From Candidatus Zipacnadia bacterium (GTDB taxonomy: Bacteria > Armatimonadota > Zipacnadia > Zipacnadales > Zipacnadaceae): a stretch of DNA of 15,012 nucleotides. The number at the start of each line of letters is the position of its first letter. Positions within the stretch are counted from its first letter, which is position 1. The stretch covers positions 1-15,012 of the forward strand of contig JALGTV010000071.1 of assembly GCA_029821215.1 (NCBI GenBank), read 5' to 3'. A program made the translations under genes and the position numbers. A model generated the notes under the pieces. It saw nothing but the letters and a program-made list of their open reading frames with translations. It was not told the origin of the DNA and made no database searches. This document shows, one piece after another, positions 1 to 6,600 of the stretch.

Positions 1-78
1 TGAGGGGCACCAATTAACTTATCCTGAACACATACTGGGTAGGCGTAAGGGGATCAGACAAACATTTATTATCATTAT

Positions 79-1053
79 CTATCGGGCATACTTCTCGTTT
101 TGCATAATCTGGGCGACTGCCTGAGCCAATTCCAGACCTTCTTCAATCGGCACGCCCCAGAAGTTTCTACCGATGATTCTGCCTTCGCCACCGGCTTCCA
201 TTATTACTTCAGTGGTTTGCTGCAACGTGGCTTTGGCGTCACCAGTTATCCGGGGGCCCCCGGAATAAATCACAAAGGTTCTGGTCCCGGCGCCCGTGAC
301 TATCTTAGCTCTCTCAATGTGCTGCTCCTTGCTCAGCAGTGAGTCGTAGTTGGGCTTCTCACCTTCGGTTAATCCAGTCTCATATGCCTCCAGTTCCTCT
401 CGGGACGGCTCATAATCCAGATACTGGATTGCTTCCGCTATCTTACCACTGTATTCCCCCTTTATGTAGTCATCATAGGCGTCGCGGTGCTTGGGATCTA
501 CCACTGAGGGGAATTTGGTTTTGACTATATCAGCGCCCAATGATTCGGCCGCCGAAACAGCATAATGACACCACAGCAGGCTATCTGCTTTAGTGGCACT
601 AGGCACTGGCCCGCGCGGATAACTCCATAATACCAACGGCAATCCGGCTTGATGGGCTTCTTCTCTTATCTTGCCTATCCTCTCAATATCCGCGCCGGTC
701 TGCTGTGAACCCAGATAAAAAGTCAACCCGATGGCGTCAGCGCCCAAATCCACTGCCTCTTGGACCGAGCCGAACATAGTGTGTCGCGGGTAATTGTCAT
801 CATTGGCCTTGCCCGTATAGAAATGGCCGTCCAACTTAACAATCAGAGGTATCTCGATATCGTGCTGATACTTCTGTGCCTGACCAATGGACAATACCAA
901 AGCTGAGAAAGGCCCGGTATTGCCTAATTCTATTACCGAGCTTGGCTTGGCCGAGCGCTCCCATTTGAACTCGTGCACTGGACCGTGTTCAACCAGTTGG
1001 TCAAAAGGTAACCCCAAAAAAGTCCCGTTGGCCGGACCATGCACATACAGCAT
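79..1053 (-). CDS. Class I fructose-bisphosphate aldolase, archaeal/FbaB type (DeoC/LacD fold); 5' end disrupted
   Basis: Predicted to cleave fructose 1,6-bisphosphate reversibly into dihydroxyacetone phosphate and glyceraldehyde 3-phosphate through a lysine Schiff base, in the cytoplasm (glycolysis or gluconeogenesis). The intact ORF is 324 residues. LPFDQLVEH near residues 15-23 matches the family's LPVDQGVEH strand. VLWSYPRG at 141-148 is typical, and GADIVK places the Schiff-base lysine at K178. IYSGGPR and GRIIGRNFWG near the C-terminus fit the phosphate-binding loops. The ATG at 1053 has only a weak ribosome-binding site. A better start, TTG at 1144 with AGGAGAG upstream, opens the same gene but is put out of frame by a 16-bp tandem duplication at 1054-1085. 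Without it the protein would be 349 residues. Related aldolases acting on other sugar phosphates (LsrF-like, DHNA-type) are less likely given the motifs. The family call is firm; whether the gene is functional is unclear. Confidence 0.88.
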   Translation of the reverse strand: MLYVHGPANGTFLGLPFDQLVEHGPVHEFKWERSAKPSSVIELGNTGPFSALVLSIGQAQKYQHDIEIPLIVKLDGHFYTGKANDDNYPRHTMFGSVQEAVDLGADAIGLTFYLGSQQTGADIERIGKIREEAHQAGLPLVLWSYPRGPVPSATKADSLLWCHYAVSAAESLGADIVKTKFPSVVDPKHRDAYDDYIKGEYSGKIAEAIQYLDYEPSREELEAYETGLTEGEKPNYDSLLSKEQHIERAKIVTGAGTRTFVIYSGGPRITGDAKATLQQTTEVIMEAGGEGRIIGRNFWGVPIEEGLELAQAVAQIMQNEKYAR

Positions 1054-1085
1054 TTTGTGCAGTTTCTCATTTGTGCAGTTTCTCA
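1054..1085. repeat. Perfect 16-bp tandem duplication inside the aldolase 5' end
   Basis: The plus strand reads TTTGTGCAGTTTCTCA at 1054-1069 and again at 1070-1085 with no mismatch and no spacer. Sixteen is not a multiple of three, so the second copy shifts the aldolase frame and creates the TGA at 1069-1067. Such a unit is a classic substrate for slipped-strand loss or gain. Confidence 0.97.
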
Positions 1086-1144
1086 GCGATGGCCCCGCTC
1101 AAGTGCGTCAGGTCGGTAAGTTTTGGTCTATCCACAATCGCCAA
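1054..1144 (-). other. Detached N-terminal codons of the aldolase with the true-looking start (TTG at 1144)
   Basis: On the minus strand, AGGAGAG (1157-1151) sits six bases before TTG at 1144-1142. The frame reads 25 codons, beginning MAIVDRPKLTDLTHL and ending AEKLHK, then meets TGA at 1069-1067. That stop exists only because of the second copy of a 16-bp repeat. Removing one copy joins the final AAA codon directly to the ATG at 1053 and restores one continuous 349-codon gene. Ribosomes ending at 1067 might reinitiate at the ATG 13 bases downstream, so some aldolase could still be made. Confidence 0.72.
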
Positions 1145-1196
1145 GGTAATCTCTCCTCATAAAAACATCACACAGATTTATTAACCTAATAATAGT

Positions 1197-1225
1197 ATAT
1201 TAACATACTGATTTCCTTCGGTCAA
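1197..1225 (-). promoter_or_regulatory. Sigma70-type promoter of the aldolase gene
   Basis: On the minus strand TTGACC (1225-1220) and TAATAT (1202-1197) are separated by exactly 17 bases. Transcription would start near 1190, leaving a leader of about 45 bases before the TTG start at 1144. The aldolase can thus be expressed independently of the exporter genes upstream of it. Confidence 0.75.
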
Positions 1226-1271
1226 GTTGCGGGTGGTGCGACGACACCCAAGAGCATAGATGCGACTTTGA

Positions 1272-2093
1272 TTAGAAGCTACCGGAGGGTAGAGTCGGCT
1301 CTCTAATATCGGTGGGTGGCTGTTGATAAGTAGCGCTCTGCCGGTAAGCCGTCAACACCTCTGGGGTAGGTCCATCCTGATACACTTGACCGTCTTGCAG
1401 CCAGATGCAACGGTGGCACAGTCGGCCAATAGCTTCCAAATCGTGGGATACCAGGCCGATAGTGGTTCCCTGATGGCGTAGTTGCGCCATCCATTTATAA
1501 CACTTCTGTTGGAAATGCTCATCGCCGACCGCCAACGCCTCATCAATGAGTAAGATGTCGGGTTCCAGATGGGTCGCCACGGCGAAGCCCAACCGCAGTC
1601 TCATTCCCGCCGAGTAGGTGCGCACTGCCATATCTTTGAAGGAATGCAATTCGGCAAAGTCCAGGATTTGGTCGCGGACCATGTCAATCTCGGTCCGGGA
1701 CAGGCCAATTATGGCACCATTTAGGTAGATATTTTCAACTGCGGTCAGATCGGGATGGAAGCCAGCACCTACTTCCAGCAGTACTGCTACTCTGCCGGCG
1801 ACGTACACTTCTCCTGCCGTGGGCTTGATTACTCGGGCAATAACGCCCAGTAACGTAGTCTTTCCCGAGCCATTAGGGCCGACGATTCCCACCGCCTGGC
1901 CCTGCCCAATCTCCAGACTTATGTCGTCAAGTGCCAACAACTGCTCTGATGACAGTTTGCGGAAGGTAAGCGCAGAAATGGCCAGGTCTTTGAGCCGCTC
2001 AGGCCGGTCGTGAATTAGCCGGTAGCGCTTGGTTAGGTGCTCGGTTTTGATGGCAATATCTGATATAGCCATGGGTCTATGTTTTCTTGTCAC
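1272..2093 (-). CDS. ABC transporter ATP-binding protein, polysaccharide/teichoic acid export type (Wzt/KpsT/TagH-like)
   Basis: Powers export of a lipid-linked or capsular-type glycan across the inner membrane together with the permease encoded just upstream. The 273-residue protein has Walker A GPNGSGKT (72-79), the Wzt/TagH-type LLEVGAGFHPDLT segment where most ABC proteins carry a Q-loop (105-117), the variant signature YSAGM (160-164), Walker B ILLIDE (180-185) and the switch histidine in SHD (H217). The YSxGM signature is characteristic of this export subfamily. The C-terminal carbohydrate-binding domain of long Wzt proteins is absent; only about 25 residues follow the nucleotide-binding domain, as in KpsT/RfbE. 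The start shown is GTG, 11 bases after the permease stop. An ATG at 2072 (MAISDIAIK) is an alternative, and neither has a strong Shine-Dalgarno site. The glycan exported cannot be told from the sequence. Confidence 0.9.
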   Translation of the reverse strand: MTRKHRPMAISDIAIKTEHLTKRYRLIHDRPERLKDLAISALTFRKLSSEQLLALDDISLEIGQGQAVGIVGPNGSGKTTLLGVIARVIKPTAGEVYVAGRVAVLLEVGAGFHPDLTAVENIYLNGAIIGLSRTEIDMVRDQILDFAELHSFKDMAVRTYSAGMRLRLGFAVATHLEPDILLIDEALAVGDEHFQQKCYKWMAQLRHQGTTIGLVSHDLEAIGRLCHRCIWLQDGQVYQDGPTPEVLTAYRQSATYQQPPTDIREPTLPSGSF

Positions 2094-2104
2094 CAGCCAC
2101 TACC

Positions 2105-2965
2105 CTATATCACTTCGGGAAACTGCCACTCATGACGCAAAAATACCTGATAACCAATGATGAATAGGAGTAGTGATATTGCGGCAATGGGTAGCAATAG
2201 GCTCATATCTGGCACTTGGTGTTCGAGTAGAGCCATGCGGTACGACTCAATGATAGTAGCCATGGGATTGTACATATACAGGCGCTCTAAAGCCGCAGAG
2301 AAGCGGCCGAACTTGTCATGCAACAAGGCCACCGGATACATCACGGGGGTGGCAAAGAAGAACACCCGCAGCAGCGCTTGGAGGACGAACTTAATATCGC
2401 GGTAAAATGTATGCAGGCTGGCCACTATCATGCCCAGCCCCATCAACAGCAGTGTCTGAATTATCATCAAGGGAATGATGAACACAAACAATCGGTTCGG
2501 ATAACAGCCGATAGCCGCCAGCCAGATGAGCAGTACCAGAGCCGAGAGGGCAAAGTGAATCAAATTACCCACCACTACGGACAAGGGCAGGGCCGCCCGG
2601 GGGAAGTAGACTTTCTTAACCAGATCGCGATTGTTCAGGATGCAGTCACAGGAGTCCAGTATCCCATTTTCAAAGAAAGTCCAGGCAATTAGTCCGCAGA
2701 GTATCTTCACGGACAAATTGGGGATTTTCACGTCCATGGCAAACTTGACCACAAAGGTGAGGATGACCATTTGTAGCAGTGGAGTTACCAGAGACCACAA
2801 GAAGCCCAGTACTGAGTTACGGTAGCGCACCTTCAGATCGCGAATTATCAGGGCTCGGACCAACTCCCAACGCCGAATGACTTCCGCCAGCGACCCAATC
2901 AGGGAGTGGTCGTAGAGCTGGCGGCGCAAGGTTCTCGTGAGTGGTAAGTGGTTGATGGTACTCAT
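2105..2965 (-). CDS. ABC-2 type polysaccharide export permease (Wzm/KpsM/TagG-like)
   Basis: Membrane half of the exporter whose ATPase is the next gene. The 286 residues show an N-terminal cytoplasmic interface segment, RDLKVRYRNSVLGFLWSL near 43-60, the family hallmark leading into the first membrane span. About six hydrophobic spans follow, including a stretch at roughly 60-78 and a C-terminal pair ending near residue 275. NPMATIIESYRMALL before the last span is also typical. The length matches TagG/Wzm proteins. The start is ATG at 2965, with only a weak AGG upstream. Permease and ATPase are 11 bases apart and so co-transcribed and probably translationally linked. No glycosyltransferases are visible in the window, so the cargo pathway lies elsewhere or to the side. 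Confidence 0.92.
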   Translation of the reverse strand: MSTINHLPLTRTLRRQLYDHSLIGSLAEVIRRWELVRALIIRDLKVRYRNSVLGFLWSLVTPLLQMVILTFVVKFAMDVKIPNLSVKILCGLIAWTFFENGILDSCDCILNNRDLVKKVYFPRAALPLSVVVGNLIHFALSALVLLIWLAAIGCYPNRLFVFIIPLMIIQTLLLMGLGMIVASLHTFYRDIKFVLQALLRVFFFATPVMYPVALLHDKFGRFSAALERLYMYNPMATIIESYRMALLEHQVPDMSLLLPIAAISLLLFIIGYQVFLRHEWQFPEVI

Positions 2966-3012
2966 AGATAGATGGGCCTGGCCCTGGGTAGTCTGTTGAC
3001 AGCCTCCCCAAT

Positions 3013-3021
3013 ATTATACCA
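3013..3021 (-). promoter_or_regulatory. Extended -10 promoter for the exporter genes
   Basis: The minus strand reads TGG followed by consensus TATAAT (3018-3013), an extended -10 element (TGnTATAAT). No good -35 lies upstream, which extended -10 promoters tolerate. A start near 3006 would give a leader of about 40 bases before the permease ATG. Confidence 0.6.
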
Positions 3022-3035
3022 CATCAACAGAAGAC

Positions 3036-3068
3036 TTAGGAACCGGCGCGCTCCCTCCCGGAGCCTAA
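3036..3068. promoter_or_regulatory. Candidate operator: inverted repeat between divergent promoters
   Basis: The arms TTAGGAACCGG (3036-3046) and CCGGAGCCTAA (3058-3068) are inverted copies matching at 9 of 11 positions. Their centres are 22 bp apart, two helical turns. The element overlaps where the minus-strand promoter's -35 would fall and ends four bases before the plus-strand -35. No T-run follows, so a terminator is unlikely. A dimeric regulator controlling both directions is an inference. Confidence 0.45.
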
Positions 3069-3072
3069 TGCG

Positions 3073-3100
3073 TTGACAAAACCTACCCTTTCATTATAAT
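3073..3100 (+). promoter_or_regulatory. Consensus sigma70-type promoter of the envelope operon
   Basis: TTGACA (3073-3078) and TATAAT (3095-3100) are both perfect consensus hexamers with a 16-base spacer. Transcription would start near 3107, about 39 bases before the TPR gene. It is the strongest promoter visible in the window and probably drives the genes from 3146 to 9045. Confidence 0.85.
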
Positions 3101-3145
3101 AGTAGGTAATGGGTGGTCATTTATTAGAAGAAAGGAAGCCACCAA

Positions 3146-5101
3146 ATGAATTGCAGCAAGGCATCCCTATTAATAATAGTGATAGTTATTGCCACGGTTG
3201 CATCCTTAGCCGCTGCGCAGCAACAGCCTCATCCCGATTTCCTTTCTGCTCTGCAGAATATTGACGCGGGCCGGTATGATCTGGCCCGCACGAGGCTCCA
3301 ACGGGTGGTGCGGGAAGAACCTGAAAACGAAGCTGCCTGGTATTATCTGGGTATAGCTGAGTATAAACGAGAGAACTTTGGTGAAGCTCTGAAAGCTTTC
3401 CAGCAGGCCGAGCAACTAAGTCCTAAGCAGCCTGGAATACGGCTATATATCGGCCATATTTACGAGGCCCAAGACGCTTTGCCCGAGGCTATCAGTGCTT
3501 ACCGCGAAGAGGTCTTCAAGTCAAGAGGCTCGCAGCAAGCCGTAGCCTTAGTGGCGCTGGGGCGGGCCGAATACCGCGCCGGCCAACTGGAGAATGCTAA
3601 GCATTCATTGCAGCGGGCAGCGAAGATGGAGTACAACTATGTGGAACCGATGTACTATCTGGGGTTGGTGGAAACTGCGCGGGGGCAATACTCAGAGGCT
3701 ATTGACATATTGAAGAAGGCCAAGGAGATACTGACCGAGTGGAATGACTTTCAGGTTCGCCTCCAACGGTTGAGTCCTGAGGAACAACGGCGCCGGAAGC
3801 AAACCGAGGAGCAAATGGCCCAGAAATACGCCGGGGCTGAGCACTTCGCCGAAGAACTGGGAATGTGGCCCGCCCTCAACAAGGCCTTAGGCGACGCCTA
3901 TCTGGAGGCCGGTAAGTATGCGGCGGCTCGGAATGCTTATAGAGAGGCCGCCGACCGCCAGCAATTGGGCAATCCTTCCGATCCTGATGTTTACACTCGG
4001 GTGGCCCGTGCTTATCTGGCCGACGCCCAACACTTATTCCTTGAAAAGGGGACACTGTTTACGTGCATTGGAATTCTTCAGACAGCAGAAGAGGCCGTCG
4101 AAGAGGCCTTAGAATATAATGCCGACTATCCCCCTGCTCATGAGGCACTGGGGGAAATCTATGCATTTCAAGCTGGCACCTACGCCTCCGCTCCCGAGCG
4201 AGGCATTATCTCCCACAGCTATGATGAAGCCATTGGCGAATTTTCCCAGGCTCTGGACAGAGAACCCACCTACCTGCGGGCCTTGCTCCACATGGCCCGC
4301 GCCCAGGTCGAGAAGGCTGCGTTACTACCTGCCGGCCAGGCCGAGGCTACTATTTGCTTGCAGGCGGCGCGCACCGCCATTGAACAGGGCCTCAGTCTGG
4401 CTCCCCGCTGGGCAGACCTGTATGCGGAGCTGGCTCGGGTGGAACTGGCTGAAGAGAACTGGCAGGCCGCCTTGGAGACTGCTCAGCATGCTCTACACAT
4501 TGACCATAGTAACGTCACTGCCCTGAACGCCGCCGGGCTGGCTTGCTACTATGAGAATAACCTCGCGGACGCCGTCACCTACTTCAGCACGGCCATTGAG
4601 TGGGCTCCCAAACAGCACGAAGCCTACATCAATTTAGCCAATACATTCTTCCAGATGCAGTCATGGTATCGCGCTCGTCGCGAGTACAACAAGGCCTTAG
4701 ACCGCATATCTACCGCAAAAGTGAGCAAAACTGCCTATCAGCGTTCTTACATTCTCTACCTAATAGGCCTTACTTATCACGAGACAGCAATGTACGATAG
4801 GGAGATTGACACCCTCAATGACGCACTATCTTGGGACCCAAGTTACTCAGCAGTGTACCGTCAGTTAGCCCGGGCTCACGCCGCCAAGGAAGAATATCGG
4901 GCGGCCCGCCGGGCTTTGCGCATTGCCCTCCAGCAGATGCCTACCGATAAGCAAAGGGCTGACGTCCAAGTCCAGATCGGTCAGGTCTACGAGGCCGATA
5001 ACGAGGCACACAATGCAGTGGTAGCCTACGGCTTGGCGTTGCAACTTGACCCCGACAATGTAGTGGCAGCGGAAGCTATTAAGCGGCTCAGCCAGTTGTA
5101 G
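3146..5101 (+). CDS. Secreted tetratricopeptide-repeat protein
   Basis: A 651-residue exported scaffold protein. Residues 1-24 form a Sec signal peptide: a lysine at 5, a hydrophobic core LLIIVIVIATVASL and an AAA|QQ cleavage site. The rest is largely TPR helical pairs. Clear units include AWYYLGIAEYKRENFGEALK near 65-84, APRWADLYAELARVELAEEN in the middle, and a C-terminal unit with the typical ALQLDPDN ending. A charged, probably coiled-coil segment rich in R, K, E and Q near 190-235 (EEQRRRKQTEEQMAQKY) interrupts the array. No enzymatic motif is seen. TPR arrays usually hold protein partners, here probably in the periplasm. The ATG start has GGAAG eight bases upstream and lies about 40 bases after a consensus promoter. 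It heads the run of envelope genes, and the M16 homologue starts 42 bases after its stop. Specific partners are unknown. Confidence 0.88.
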   Translation: MNCSKASLLIIVIVIATVASLAAAQQQPHPDFLSALQNIDAGRYDLARTRLQRVVREEPENEAAWYYLGIAEYKRENFGEALKAFQQAEQLSPKQPGIRLYIGHIYEAQDALPEAISAYREEVFKSRGSQQAVALVALGRAEYRAGQLENAKHSLQRAAKMEYNYVEPMYYLGLVETARGQYSEAIDILKKAKEILTEWNDFQVRLQRLSPEEQRRRKQTEEQMAQKYAGAEHFAEELGMWPALNKALGDAYLEAGKYAAARNAYREAADRQQLGNPSDPDVYTRVARAYLADAQHLFLEKGTLFTCIGILQTAEEAVEEALEYNADYPPAHEALGEIYAFQAGTYASAPERGIISHSYDEAIGEFSQALDREPTYLRALLHMARAQVEKAALLPAGQAEATICLQAARTAIEQGLSLAPRWADLYAELARVELAEENWQAALETAQHALHIDHSNVTALNAAGLACYYENNLADAVTYFSTAIEWAPKQHEAYINLANTFFQMQSWYRARREYNKALDRISTAKVSKTAYQRSYILYLIGLTYHETAMYDREIDTLNDALSWDPSYSAVYRQLARAHAAKEEYRAARRALRIALQQMPTDKQRADVQVQIGQVYEADNEAHNAVVAYGLALQLDPDNVVAAEAIKRLSQL

Positions 5102-5143
5102 TAGCCAGCGGTATGAGGTAACCACCAGTAAGGTAGAGCTGAT

Positions 5144-6484
5144 TTGAATCGGCTTACGGCAGTTATCAAATGCTTAGTCTTGATGATAGGCTGGACTTGC
5201 TGGCCAGTATCGGCAGCTATTCCTTCTCTGCCGATCCACACAGCCGTCCTGGATAATGGCCTGCGCGTGATTTTTAGACAATGTCCGGCCGCCGCCACCA
5301 CCACCTGTGCTGCATTTGTGCAAGTGAATGGCGCCCAGGAAAGAAATCTAACTGCCGGCATACGTCAACTAATTCAATTTATGATAGAGGCACCGGCGGG
5401 GCTGACTTCAGAGCCTACCAGCTCCCACGGGCCGACTATCAGGCTGGAAGGCTTTACCACCAGGGACTATGTGGAGCTGGTAATGCAGTGTGTACCGGGG
5501 GACTTAGCCGTAGGTTTGAAGGAGCTACGGCAGCGTCTATTTGAGGCTGAGTTTACGGCGGCCCAGTTAGAAGTTGGCATCCGTCGGCTGCGCCGCAGTC
5601 TGGCCTGCGGTGATCAGACGCCCGTTAGTTTTGTTATTGATACTCTGGTGAGTCGCTTGTACTATGGTCAACCCGGCTGGTGGCCCACCAGTGGGACCTT
5701 TGCGGCCACGGGAGCCATTGGTCTGAACGAGGCGCGGAAGTTTTATCAATCGCACTTTTTCCCTAACGCGACTACTATAGCTGTAGCTGGTCCCTTGGAC
5801 TGGCAGATGGTCCACAGTACGGTTACTGATGTGTTTGAAACTGTGCTCCCAGGGCCGGTAGATAGTCAATCGCTTCGGTTTGTGCCCCAGGCTGACTGGG
5901 ACGAACCATGGCATGGCTTGATGACGGGTATTGACACCTCGGTAGTAGCAGTCGGGGGACGGGCCCCAAGCATTGACAGTGAGGATTATCCTGCCGCTGC
6001 TGTCTTAACTACCTTGCTGGGCTCAGGGATGGGTTCCCGATTGTATCAAGTGTTGCGCGAGAAGCGAGCCCTGGCCTATACTACTGAAGCAGGCCTGACG
6101 CCCGCAAACGTGTGTGGGTATGTTTACCTGCTGGCAACCTGCTCAGCGTCGGATATAGATACCGTTCAACAGCTAATTGGGGCGCAGCTATCAGATATCG
6201 CTCAGCAAGGCCCCCAGCCTGACGAGTTGCAACGGGCGAAACGTTATGTGCAGGGCAGTTTTGCTCTCAATCAGCAGTCCAGCTACGATATAGCGCATTA
6301 CCTGGGTATGTTCGTGGTCTGTGGTGGTGGAGAAGGAGTGCCAACCTATCAGCGGTTTGCCCAACTCATAGATGCCGTGAGCAGATCCAACGTGTGTGTC
6401 AGCAGGTATTTCAGTCGCCAGCGGTTGTCATTCTGCAAGCAACTGGACCAATTGACACCGCTGGTCAGGTGGGAAGAAACTTGA
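5144..6484 (+). CDS. Exported M16 (insulinase/processing-peptidase) family protein lacking the zinc site
   Basis: A 446-residue M16B-like protein, probably periplasmic. The TTG start is preceded by AAGGT. Residues 1-24 look like a Sec signal peptide ending VSA|AIP. The mature start, HTAVLDNGLRVIF, is the classic first strand of an M16 domain. The zinc motif HxxEH expected about 35 residues later is replaced by RQLIQ (74-78), and the distal glutamate region reads LEVGIRRLRRSL, also without the usual ExxxxxEE pattern. It therefore should not bind zinc. The second domain keeps the substrate-binding pair in LREKRALAY, as in the non-catalytic subunits of bacterial M16 heterodimers and mitochondrial processing peptidase alpha. 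No catalytic M16 partner is encoded in the window. It follows the TPR gene by 42 bases and precedes the propeller gene, so it is likely co-transcribed. A binding or regulatory role is inferred. Confidence 0.82.
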   Translation: MNRLTAVIKCLVLMIGWTCWPVSAAIPSLPIHTAVLDNGLRVIFRQCPAAATTTCAAFVQVNGAQERNLTAGIRQLIQFMIEAPAGLTSEPTSSHGPTIRLEGFTTRDYVELVMQCVPGDLAVGLKELRQRLFEAEFTAAQLEVGIRRLRRSLACGDQTPVSFVIDTLVSRLYYGQPGWWPTSGTFAATGAIGLNEARKFYQSHFFPNATTIAVAGPLDWQMVHSTVTDVFETVLPGPVDSQSLRFVPQADWDEPWHGLMTGIDTSVVAVGGRAPSIDSEDYPAAAVLTTLLGSGMGSRLYQVLREKRALAYTTEAGLTPANVCGYVYLLATCSASDIDTVQQLIGAQLSDIAQQGPQPDELQRAKRYVQGSFALNQQSSYDIAHYLGMFVVCGGGEGVPTYQRFAQLIDAVSRSNVCVSRYFSRQRLSFCKQLDQLTPLVRWEET

Positions 6485-6539
6485 CCGGCAGATTCCTGTT
6501 ATCCTCGCGGGTCACTGGAGGCTGCAAAGGAGATATGCT

Positions 6540-6600
6540 ATGAAAAGCAAAAGTTTGTTGATGGTCGCAGTAGTATTGGTATGATGACGCTCATAGCGGG
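6540..6600 (+). other. Signal-peptide leader of the PQQ-propeller gene, split over three frames
   Basis: AAAGGAG (6526-6532) sits seven bases before ATG at 6540. That frame encodes MKSKSLLMVAVVLV and stops at TGA 6582-6584. The frame beginning at the ATG at 6581 continues with MMTLIAG, and the frame of the main gene then supplies VAAAPVQLP from 6601. Read in order, these give a textbook Sec signal peptide. Restoring one frame needs one extra base near 6579-6581 and another in the G4 run 6598-6601. A single extra base in the leader would instead yield a poorer signal with DDAHSG inside it. Confidence 0.7.

Noticed and set aside
1..78. Possible gene end or terminator downstream of the aldolase
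   Set aside because: No stem-loop with a T-run on the minus strand and no credible ORF; nothing could be supported.
1231..1249. GGGTG/CACCC hairpin after the ABC ATPase gene as a terminator
   Set aside because: The stem is only 5 bp with a 9-base loop and no T-run on the relevant strand; it overlaps nothing else diagnostic.
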